Positions 22,851 through 29,272 of a stretch of 48,176 nucleotides of DNA are shown one piece after another. The notes beneath the pieces were generated by a model. That model was not told where the DNA came from, ran no database searches, and saw only the letters and a list, made by a program, of their open reading frames with translations. The DNA lies in NCBI GenBank assembly GCA_900469475.1, contig UBXG01000040.1, positions 1 to 48,176 of the forward strand, in the 5' to 3' direction. Both the position numbers and the translations under genes were made by a program. Origin of the DNA: Hyphomicrobiales bacterium (GTDB lineage: Bacteria > Pseudomonadota > Alphaproteobacteria > Rhizobiales > Rhizobiaceae). How positions within the stretch are numbered: the stretch's first letter is position 1; each line of letters starts with the position of its first letter.

Positions 22851-23354
22851 TCAATGAGCCTCTTCGCCGAGGCGCGCCGCCAATTGCTGGCGGGCACGGT
22901 TGATCCGGCTTTTCACCGTGCCGATCGCACAACCGAATCTTTCCGCGGCAGCATCGTAGGACCGCCCTTCGATGACAACGTATTGAAGCACTGAGCGATA
23001 ATGCTCCGGCAACAGATTACATGCCTCCTCGAGCTCTTTCGCGCGAACGGTCCATTCCTGTGATGGCTGCGCCACTCCCTCACCGGAAACGCATTTGTCG
23101 GCGCCGGGCGCTTCGCGCCTGTTGATACGGAATTTGGTGCAGAAAGTATTGCGCATGATCGTGAACAGCCAGGATTTCAGCCTGGTGCCGCGATCGAATT
23201 GGTCGAGATTGGCCAGCGCTTTCGTCAAGGTTTCCTGGACCAGATCATCGGCGTCGTTGGCATTTCTGTGAAAGCTACGCGCAAAGGCGCGAAGAGCCGG
23301 AATAAGCTCAACGATTTCATCTTGCAGACCGGCCGTTCGGTACATATCGCTCAC
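22851..23354 (-). CDS. ECF sigma factor, EcfG-like general stress type
   Basis: A 167-residue RNA polymerase sigma factor with regions 2 and 4 only. Region 2 contains LRAFARSFHRNANDADDLVQ and ANLDQFDRGTRLKSWLFTIM then RNTF, which closely follows the alphaproteobacterial EcfG (ECF15) pattern. Region 4 has LLPEHYRSVLQYVVIEG and GCAIGTVKSRINRARQQL, the promoter -35 reading HTH. The GTG at 23354 is chosen because GGAG lies eight bases upstream; the frame stays open to 23399. No nepR anti-sigma or phyR gene is adjacent, so this looks like an orphan EcfG paralogue. A perfect EcfG promoter about 230 bases upstream suggests autoregulation or input from another EcfG. Confidence 0.9.
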   Translation of the reverse strand: MSDMYRTAGLQDEIVELIPALRAFARSFHRNANDADDLVQETLTKALANLDQFDRGTRLKSWLFTIMRNTFCTKFRINRREAPGADKCVSGEGVAQPSQEWTVRAKELEEACNLLPEHYRSVLQYVVIEGRSYDAAAERFGCAIGTVKSRINRARQQLAARLGEEAH

Positions 23355-23675
23355 AAGCCTTCTCCCTGGGAAGCAGCGCATAGCGGTATCCGGCGGCATT
23401 GGATCGCAATGCCGGGACTCGGCTGCTGCCGAGGCGCGACGCGCGTCAGCACACTCAGGAGTCGTTAGAACAAAACGACCTGATGAGTTGTGCAGATTTG
23501 CTGCTCGCTATGCGCGGTGATGCATATCAGGATGCTTCGGAGCGTTTCCTACTCGGGATGCTCCTGGCATCTTTCAAGGGAACGGTTGCATCCGGAGCTT
23601 GTTCCAAGAGAAACCAAATAATTGCAGTCTATCGAATCAGGACTACAGGAAGGAGGCGAAATCGCTCTATTCCGG
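23355..23675. other. Intergenic region upstream of the ECF sigma gene
   Basis: About 320 bases between the sigma gene and the nuoB remnant. It contains the EcfG-type promoter described separately and otherwise only short frames without ribosome binding sites. No RNA gene was recognised. Confidence 0.5.
23581..23605 (-). promoter_or_regulatory. EcfG-type promoter upstream of the ECF sigma gene
   Basis: On the minus strand GGAAC (23605-23601), 16 bases, CGTT (23584-23581). The element is almost palindromic, and read on the plus strand gives GGAAC-N16-TGTT. The predicted leader to the GTG at 23354 is about 220 bases and holds no supported gene. Confidence 0.65.
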
Positions 23676-24069
23676 CTATCGCTCGATCGTCCCGTTGCGC
23701 CGAATCTTGCGCTGAAGAAGCAGAACGCCGTAGAGCAGCGCTTCCGCAGTGGGTGGACACCCGGGCACATAGATATCGATCGGAATGATCCGATTGCCTC
23801 GGGCTGCCTCTCGGTGCCGCACCGATGCGTTCGACATCATAGCGCGGCATCGACATCTGCATCATCTCGATGGCGCAGCAGGCAAGCCCGAATGTCATCC
23901 ACATCAGGGAGCCAGCGCGAGCCCAGGTGACGAACTCGTCCGTGCTGGCGACGAGGAAGCCCTTGTCGGCAAGCTCGCTATCGATCGTGCCCAGAAGCGG
24001 ATCACCGCTTGGAGCCTGGCCGGGCGGCTGAAAGTCGCTGATGACAGGGCGATCTTTAAAGGAAGACAT
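23676..24069 (-). pseudogene. nuoB: NADH-quinone oxidoreductase subunit B remnant, internally deleted
   Basis: Residues 1-94 of the frame from the ATG at 24069 are a good NuoB: ELADKGFLVASTDEFVTWAR, then SLMWMTFGLACCAIEMMQMS with the tandem cysteines of cluster N2, then MPRYDVERIGAAPRGSPRQS. Just after this the frame is wrong, but a neighbouring frame gives the intact C-terminus IPIDIYVPGCPPTAEALLYG and RKIRRNGTIER, ending with TAG at 23676-23678. About 50 residues between them, including the third cluster ligand (MGSC in the family), are gone. The junction near 23788-23792 sits at CGGAT, which would occur at both ends in an intact gene, so a deletion between short repeats is likely. No other nuo gene is nearby. 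Confidence 0.85.
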
Positions 24070-24237
24070 GAGGGGGCCTCTGGTAAAAAGGAACCCCAAC
24101 TTTCATACGAACGGCTTGTTCCCGACATTCGAGCAGGTAGACCCGATCCACTCCCAACGGACGAAAAATCCAAAAATCCGGAAACAACGGCGCGGTTTCC
24201 GAGTTTGAAGGCAGCGAAGCCAAAGGAGGAAATACCA

Positions 24238-24564
24238 ATGTTGACAAGAATGATTGCGGTATGTGCCCTTTCGATCGGCATGGCTACGGCAGTCATGGCG
24301 CAGCAATCAGGCTCCGGCGCAGCCGGCACCGGTAGTTCAGGCAGCGGTAACGGCGCTGGCACCAACTCGCAGAACGGAACTGCCACCAGCGGAAATGGAG
24401 GTACCGGCAACAATACGACGGGAACCAATGGCACCCCAAATTCCAATGGTCAATCACAGGATTGCAATGCCATGAAGACCGGCAAGAATACTGCGCAAGG
24501 TACGGATACCCGAAGCAGCGGCCAGTCGAGCGACAGCACATCACGCAGCAATTGCCCGCAGTGA
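24238..24564 (+). CDS. Secreted low-complexity Gly/Ser/Asn/Thr-rich protein
   Basis: A 108-residue protein. A signal peptide (TRMIAVCALSIGMATAVMAQ) is followed by an almost featureless Gly/Ser/Thr/Asn-rich region. Near the C-terminus the segment DCNAMKTGKNT and a final NCPQ contain the only two mature cysteines, which could form a disulphide. AAAGGAGGA eight bases before the ATG at 24238 fixes the start; the longer upstream open frame overlaps the nuoB remnant and is not used. It is probably an intrinsically disordered periplasmic or extracellular protein. Family and function are not recognised. Confidence 0.7.
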   Translation: MLTRMIAVCALSIGMATAVMAQQSGSGAAGTGSSGSGNGAGTNSQNGTATSGNGGTGNNTTGTNGTPNSNGQSQDCNAMKTGKNTAQGTDTRSSGQSSDSTSRSNCPQ

Positions 24565-24674
24565 CAGCAGCTGATGGATGCGACAATGCCATCTGAATTT
24601 TACGAACTCCCCTCGTTGCCGGCATCCATAATGTGGATTGCCGGCGACAGGCGGATCATTCGAGGAGCAGAATC

Positions 24675-24884
24675 ATGATGAACAGTGCTCAAGAGCTTGC
24701 CGAAGAATATTTAAGGCTTGGGGGCAAAAGGCTGCTGGTGATGGACGATAACATCCTGTCGACCAACAGTTGGGAGGCCGATCCCCTCGAAGCGGAAGCC
24801 TTCTGGAAAAGGGAAATCGAGAGTCTGCCGCCTAAGCGGCGAAGCGAAGTCATGTCATTCCTGCCTTCCATCAACGTCACTTGA
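24675..24884 (+). CDS. Conserved-looking 69-residue protein of unknown function
   Basis: A small acidic protein with two predicted helices (SAQELAEEYLRLGGKRLLVM and EAEAFWKREIESLP). No signal peptide, membrane segment or known motif is visible. The tandem ATG at 24675 has GGAG seven bases upstream, which supports real translation over the upstream start at 24633. It stands alone between the low-complexity protein and the DUF72 gene, followed by a short hairpin. Not recognised. Confidence 0.6.
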   Translation: MMNSAQELAEEYLRLGGKRLLVMDDNILSTNSWEADPLEAEAFWKREIESLPPKRRSEVMSFLPSINVT

Positions 24885-24891
24885 GACGACA

Positions 24892-24915
24892 GGACGTTGG
24901 ACATCGGCAACGTCC
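24892..24915. terminator. Hairpin after the 69-residue protein
   Basis: GGACGTTG and CAACGTCC form an eight-base perfect stem with an eight-base loop, eight bases after the stop at 24884. No T-run follows, so it is at best a weak or Rho-assisted terminator, and it might instead be a regulatory dyad before the DUF72 gene. Confidence 0.35.
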
Positions 24916-24952
24916 CGCATGAACGCAATCCGATGCAAGCGCAATAGATAAC

Positions 24953-25912
24953 ATGAAAAGAACTGGAACCATCCGTATCGGTATTTCAGGTTGGACTTAC
25001 GCTCCCTGGCGCGGCGTTTTCTATCCGACGAACGTGCCGCAAAAAGGGGAGCTCACCTACGCGTCCTCGCAATTTCCATCCATCGAAATCAATGGCACTT
25101 TCTATGGCCTTCAAACTCCCGAGACTTTTGCCAGGTGGCGGGACGCGACACCGGATGATTTCGTCTTCGCAGTCAAGGGATCCCGCTACATAACCCATCT
25201 GCGCAGGCTCCGGGATGTCGAGGTGCCGCTTGCCAACTTCATGGCGTCCGGCGTGCTGCGCCTGGGAAAAAAACTCGGCCCGATCCTCTGGCAATTTCCT
25301 CCGCGACTGCGCTTCGATCCGGTCTTATTTTCCTCTTTTATAGAGATGCTGCCGAAAGATACCGATGAAGCTGCTCATCTGGCCAAGCGGCACGACGAGC
25401 GGGTGAACGGCCGCGATTGGTTGCGGACGGAAGAAAAAAGACCGCTCCGCCATGCCTTCGAAATCCGCAACGAGAGCTTCGTGAACCCAGACTTTATCGA
25501 ACTCTTACGGAAGCATAAGATCGGGCTCGTCTGCGCAGATACCGTCGAATGGCCTTTGCTCATGGATGTCACCGCAGACTTCGTCTATTGCCGCCTGCAT
25601 GGCTCGGAGGAGCTATATGTCAGCGGATATGACGACGAGGCTCTGAAGGTCTGGGCAGAACGGATCGACGACTGGGCGCACGGGCGCGAGCCGACCAAGG
25701 CCAACCGCGTCCTGAAGCCGCTGAAACAACCACAGCGTGGCCGCGACGTCTATGTCTATTTCGACAATGATGTGAAGGTACGTGCGCCGGCCGACGCACA
25801 GCGACTGAACGAGTGCCTTGGAGTAACCCCGCAGAGCGGAGCCCGTATGAAGCACCTGCGGCGGCATCGGCGGGAAATCCCAAAGTCCCGACCGCAACAT
25901 CGGCCAGCGTAA
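24953..25912 (+). CDS. DUF72 (YecE-like) protein
   Basis: A 319-residue protein with the DUF72 TIM-barrel pattern. IRIGISGWTYAPWRGVFYP is the family's N-terminal signature, followed by FPSIEINGTFYGLQTPETFA and the LGPILWQFPP strand. RHAFEIRNESF and FVYCRLHGSEELY with a final YVYFDND cover the remaining conserved barrel strands. The family is widespread in bacteria, often near DNA repair or stress genes, but no reaction is established. The C-terminal extension after residue 290 is basic and unconserved. It is convergent with the 89-residue gene, ten bases apart. Confidence 0.9.
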   Translation: MKRTGTIRIGISGWTYAPWRGVFYPTNVPQKGELTYASSQFPSIEINGTFYGLQTPETFARWRDATPDDFVFAVKGSRYITHLRRLRDVEVPLANFMASGVLRLGKKLGPILWQFPPRLRFDPVLFSSFIEMLPKDTDEAAHLAKRHDERVNGRDWLRTEEKRPLRHAFEIRNESFVNPDFIELLRKHKIGLVCADTVEWPLLMDVTADFVYCRLHGSEELYVSGYDDEALKVWAERIDDWAHGREPTKANRVLKPLKQPQRGRDVYVYFDNDVKVRAPADAQRLNECLGVTPQSGARMKHLRRHRREIPKSRPQHRPA

Positions 25913-25922
25913 TCAACTCAGC

Positions 25923-26192
25923 TCATTCGAGCTGACCCCATGCCGGGTTCCAATTCACGCCTTCCGACAATTCGACGTAAATCGGCCGCATGATTTCGCC
26001 GGACATTTTGTTGCGGGCTGCCCGAAAAGCGTCATCGGGCTCCATCTCCTCGCCCGGAAAGATGATATCATCCTCTCCGGGCGGCGTGACCTTGCGCAGG
26101 AATCCGCGGATCTGATTGCCAGAATGGTAGAACTTGACGACAATAGAACCCGGCGCCACCGCGTTCTCGCTATATCGATGATAGATTTCCAT
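25923..26192 (-). CDS. 89-residue protein of unknown function
   Basis: Translation is well supported: AGGAGGTG lies immediately before the ATG at 26192. The sequence is beta-rich at the start (GSIVVKFYHSGNQIRGFLR) and acidic in the middle (PGEEMEPDDAFRAARNK), with a Trp-containing end. There is no signal peptide and no motif I recognise. A GGAAC on the minus strand at 26318-26322 with AGTT 16 bases later may be a poor EcfG-like promoter. Probably a small rhizobial conserved protein. Confidence 0.65.
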   Translation of the reverse strand: MEIYHRYSENAVAPGSIVVKFYHSGNQIRGFLRKVTPPGEDDIIFPGEEMEPDDAFRAARNKMSGEIMRPIYVELSEGVNWNPAWGQLE

Positions 26193-26520
26193 CTTACACC
26201 TCCTGACCCGGGGGTCTCTCAGGCGGGGCACGCCTTGCCGTTACGAGAGAACCATGCATTTTGTCCGGCAGGCGTCCGGCCGATCGGTGACAATCCAAAC
26301 TGTCCTCCTCCGCTTTGGTTCCCGATGGGCATAAGCTGCGCGGGCCGAGGCGGCCAAGCGGGCAATTGGGCGCAAAGAAATCGTCAGCGCAATTCAGCGT
26401 GAGGCGCGTTCGGTGGTCTGATCATAGGCATTTTTAGGTAGCTGCAGCAGATATGCTTGATCTGACAGCGGTTGCCCGCTAGGTTGCCGCCGCAATCAAA
26501 CGCAAAGATATGGGGATATC
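26193..26520. other. Divergent promoter region before the cold-shock gene
   Basis: About 330 bases separate the divergent 89-residue gene and the cold-shock gene. It must hold promoters in both directions, but none is clear enough to mark. No additional gene or repeat was recognised. Confidence 0.45.
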
Positions 26521-26724
26521 ATGCCAACTGGCACGGTTAAGTTTTTCAATACAGACAAGGGCTTCGGCTTCATTACGCCGGAAAGTGGAGGACCTGACGT
26601 TTTCGTCCATGTCTCCGCCCTGCAATACGGTAACGTGCTTCGGGAGGGACAGTCCGTTTCCTACGATCTCGGTCAGGACCGGAAGACAGGCAAGACAAAG
26701 GCGGAAAACGTCAGACCGCTCTGA
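26521..26724 (+). CDS. Cold-shock-domain protein (CspA family)
   Basis: A 67-residue single OB-fold nucleic-acid chaperone. TGTVKFFNTDKGFGFITPES contains the RNP1 motif (KGFGFI), and DVFVHVSAL is RNP2. It ends with the family's KTGKTKAENVRPL. Length is standard. Single-domain proteins of this type bind single-stranded RNA and melt secondary structure, and rhizobia have several. A GGGGA precedes the ATG. A ten-base-pair hairpin directly follows the gene. Whether it is cold-induced cannot be told from the sequence. Confidence 0.95.
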   Translation: MPTGTVKFFNTDKGFGFITPESGGPDVFVHVSALQYGNVLREGQSVSYDLGQDRKTGKTKAENVRPL

Positions 26725-26739
26725 CGATTATAAATATGT

Positions 26740-26763
26740 CACTACCCGACATTTCGGGTAGTG
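26740..26763. terminator. Bidirectional hairpin terminator
   Basis: CACTACCCGA and TCGGGTAGTG form a perfect ten-base-pair stem with a CATT loop. It lies 16 bases after the cold-shock gene stop and between two convergent genes, the expected place for a terminator. No long T-run follows. Confidence 0.65.
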
Positions 26764-26846
26764 CACTCGGCCACTATGGGGCGCCTGCCGACGTTTCGCC
26801 TGAACCATCGTCAGCCGAAACGGCCATTTGCGTGGTCCGATCGTTC

Positions 26847-28145
26847 CTACATAAATGCGGTCACGGCCATGCCAATCACGGCGACGAACATGATAGCGCA
26901 GGCGATCCAGCCAAGCGCTTTCAACCCGCCCCGGATGACGAACTGTTTCATGACGTCGCGATTGGTGGCGATCAACATCAGAATCACCATAACTGGAATC
27001 GCGACGACACCGTTGATGACGGCACTCCAGAACAGGGCCTTCATCGGCGGGATGGGCGTAAAGTTCAACAGCATGCCCACCACCGTCGCCAAGCCCACCG
27101 TCGTATAGAAAGCCTTCGCCTCGCTCGGCTCGCGCGACAGCCCGACCTTCCACCGCGCCGCCTCCCCGACAGCATATGCAGCCGACCCTGCGAGAACTGG
27201 AACAGCCAGAAGGCCTGTTCCGATAATCCCTGTGGCAAAAATGATCTTGGCAAATTGTCCGGCCAGCGGCTCAATCGCCTTCGCTGCATCGACGGAACTC
27301 TCGATGCTTGTCGCACCGGCCTTGTTAAGCGTAGCTGCTGTGGTCGTGATGATCGCGAGCGCGACGATGTTGGATGCCGCCATGCCGATGAGGGTGTCCA
27401 ACGTGATGCGAGTGTCCGCCCTTTTCGCTTCCTGAGGGTGTTTCACAAGCGGTTCCTGCCGCGGCTTCTCCTTCAGATCTTCGGCCTCCTGGGACGCCTG
27501 CCAGAAAAACAGATAGGGGCTGATCGTCGTTCCGAAAATTGCGACGATCATGGACCAGTAGTTCGGATCGGTCTTGAAGGTCGGCAGCAGCAGTCCGCGG
27601 GTGAGGGCCGACCAATCGATATGCACCACGAACAGGGTCGCGATGTAGGATAAAAGCGCCAGGCTCAGCCATTTCAGAACTGCAACGTAACGCTTGTATT
27701 TGAGAAGCACCTGCAGAAGGATGCAAATGATGCCGAAGGCAGCGACGTAAATCAGCGAATTGCCGCTCAGCAGCAAATGTGCGGCATCTCCCATCGCACC
27801 GAGATCGGCGCCGAGATTGATGACATTGGCGATCAGGAGCGGAAAAGTGATGCTTATCCCCACCCAGCGGGGATAACACTTCGCCATGCTGCCCGCCAAA
27901 CCTCGTCCCGTGGTCCGGCCGATGCGCGCGCTGATCATCTGCACGGCAGCCATCAGCGGATAGGTCAGGAGCAGGGTCCAACTCGCGATATACCCGAATT
28001 GCGCTCCGGCCTGCGAATAGGTCGCGATCCCGCTCGGGTCGTCGTCCGAGGCGCCGGTGACCAAGCCCGGCCCCAGGATTTCAAAAATTCTCGGCTTTGA
28101 CGGCTCGACGACCTCACTTTTGTCATCCATCTGATAGTCGCTCAT
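26847..28145 (-). CDS. NRAMP-family divalent metal transporter-like protein
   Basis: A 432-residue inner-membrane protein with about 11 hydrophobic segments of the LeuT-like NRAMP fold. The first helix carries LVTGASDDDPSGIATYSQAG, in which DDPSG takes the place of the usual DPGN metal-binding motif. In helix six, where MPH-type sequence with a metal-selective Met is expected, I see IVALAIITTTAATL instead. ATISPYLFFWQASQEAED is another family segment. These changes suggest it is not a classical manganese/iron NRAMP and may carry a different ion. The ATG at 28145 is preceded by GGGAGG. It faces the cold-shock gene and is divergent from a protein phosphatase. Confidence 0.8.
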   Translation of the reverse strand: MSDYQMDDKSEVVEPSKPRIFEILGPGLVTGASDDDPSGIATYSQAGAQFGYIASWTLLLTYPLMAAVQMISARIGRTTGRGLAGSMAKCYPRWVGISITFPLLIANVINLGADLGAMGDAAHLLLSGNSLIYVAAFGIICILLQVLLKYKRYVAVLKWLSLALLSYIATLFVVHIDWSALTRGLLLPTFKTDPNYWSMIVAIFGTTISPYLFFWQASQEAEDLKEKPRQEPLVKHPQEAKRADTRITLDTLIGMAASNIVALAIITTTAATLNKAGATSIESSVDAAKAIEPLAGQFAKIIFATGIIGTGLLAVPVLAGSAAYAVGEAARWKVGLSREPSEAKAFYTTVGLATVVGMLLNFTPIPPMKALFWSAVINGVVAIPVMVILMLIATNRDVMKQFVIRGGLKALGWIACAIMFVAVIGMAVTAFM

Positions 28146-28366
28146 GACTGCCTCCCAGCAGAAACCGGCACAGCGCATCATCGTGCCGTCCGGTGCGAGT
28201 GAACCGCACTTGCAGGCGTTTTGTTCCCGAGAAGCAGATTGTCGGAATGGAACCCGCCCGAGCTTAGGGCGTGGCTGGCAAGGAGTAAAAACGCTTCCAC
28301 TTCAGAGCGATGACACTTATCGTATCGAGCGCACCGGAATCGACGGCTGATTTGAGGGATATGACA

Positions 28367-28951
28367 ATGAGCGTGCTTCTTTCTCCCGAACTCACGGTTT
28401 GCGGCATTGAGGAGCTGCCCGATCAGCGCGTGCGAAACGTCACCCACGTGCTTTCCCTGCTCGATCCGGAATATCCCGAGCTCGATGTCTTCCACTCCTA
28501 TGCCGAGCACCATCGCACGACGTTGCGTTTTCACGACATCATAGCGTCAGCGCCGGGTCGCGTGATGCCGCAGCCGGAACATGTCGAAGCGATCTTGAAA
28601 TTCGGCTCCGAGTTTCAGGCTCGGCAAGACGCTGAGGCGCCAAGCCATCTGCTGGTGCATTGCCACATGGGCGTATCGCGCTCGACCGCGGCCATGCTCT
28701 CATTGATGGCGCAATCAAACCCTAAAGAATCGGGAGAGAGCCTCTTTGCTCGCCTGATTGCCATCCGCCCGCAGGCTTGGCCGAACTCTCAAATGATCGG
28801 CTTTGCCGACGAGCAACTCGGCAGGAACGGCGACTTGAAGGCGGCACTTGCCCGCCACTATGGCCGGCAGATCAAGGGACGGCCCGACTTTGTCGAATGG
28901 ATGACCCGCCTCGGACGCCAGGCGGAACTCGATATGGCAATCCCGGCGTAA
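28367..28951 (+). CDS. Dual-specificity/tyrosine protein phosphatase-like protein
   Basis: A 194-residue cytoplasmic protein with the cysteine phosphatase loop HCHMGVSRST (H98, C99, R105), the CX5R motif of protein tyrosine phosphatases, preceded by a plausible general-acid Asp in FHDI (D57). VTHVLSLLD resembles the strand before the catalytic domain in bacterial DSP proteins. The first in-frame starts lie upstream, but GAGG is nine bases before the ATG at 28367; ATG 28361 is an alternative. A GGAAC-N16-CGTG sequence at 28249-28273 is a possible weak stress promoter. The substrate may be a phosphoprotein, phosphoinositide or nucleotide; this cannot be decided. Confidence 0.82.
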   Translation: MSVLLSPELTVCGIEELPDQRVRNVTHVLSLLDPEYPELDVFHSYAEHHRTTLRFHDIIASAPGRVMPQPEHVEAILKFGSEFQARQDAEAPSHLLVHCHMGVSRSTAAMLSLMAQSNPKESGESLFARLIAIRPQAWPNSQMIGFADEQLGRNGDLKAALARHYGRQIKGRPDFVEWMTRLGRQAELDMAIPA

Positions 28952-29088
28952 AGGGTGTGCCTCCGGCCTGAAGAGGGCCGGTCTGCACGATGTAGCGCCT
29001 TTCCTACTTAGCCGTGACGGTTCCCTGACGGGAATCAATATCACTTTGGCGACAATCTATGCCGCGACCGATTTGTCGTAGGCCTAGA

Positions 29089-29133
29089 GCAATTCCAGGA
29101 AAAGTGCGCAGCGGTTTTCCGTCCGGAATTGCA
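29089..29133. repeat. Palindromic intergenic element of rhizobial type
   Basis: GCAATTCC at 29089 pairs with GGAATTGC at 29126-29133, with an inner GGAAAA/TTTTCC pairing. Sequences of this kind recur between genes in Rhizobiaceae genomes as I remember them. It stands between the convergent phosphatase and RND genes; only one copy is in this window. Confidence 0.5.
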
Positions 29134-29148
29134 TGAAAACAAAGAGAT

Positions 29149-29189
29149 AGAGCGGTTTAGAGATTCCGTGAAAAACTAAACCGCTCTAG
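29149..29189. terminator. Thirteen-base-pair hairpin between convergent genes
   Basis: TAGAGCGGTTTAG and CTAAACCGCTCTA are perfect complements around a 15-base loop. With the palindrome at 29089 it fills the 321-base gap between the phosphatase (plus) and the RND permease (minus), so it probably ends transcription from both sides. The rest of the gap holds no gene. Confidence 0.6.
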
Positions 29190-29272
29190 CTCGAAACCTT
29201 TGACAACTGGAGCCGCTCGACCAGGCGGGATTGGCCGGATCATCGCAACGGCTGCCTCGGCGGCCGGCACGC

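Noticed and set aside
24098..24122. GGAAC-N16-AGTT upstream of the nuoB remnant
   Set aside because: The -10 match is poor and the downstream gene is a pseudogene.
28205..28227. GGAAC with GTT 18 bases on, before the NRAMP-like gene
   Set aside because: Spacing is outside the 16-17 bases accepted for EcfG promoters.
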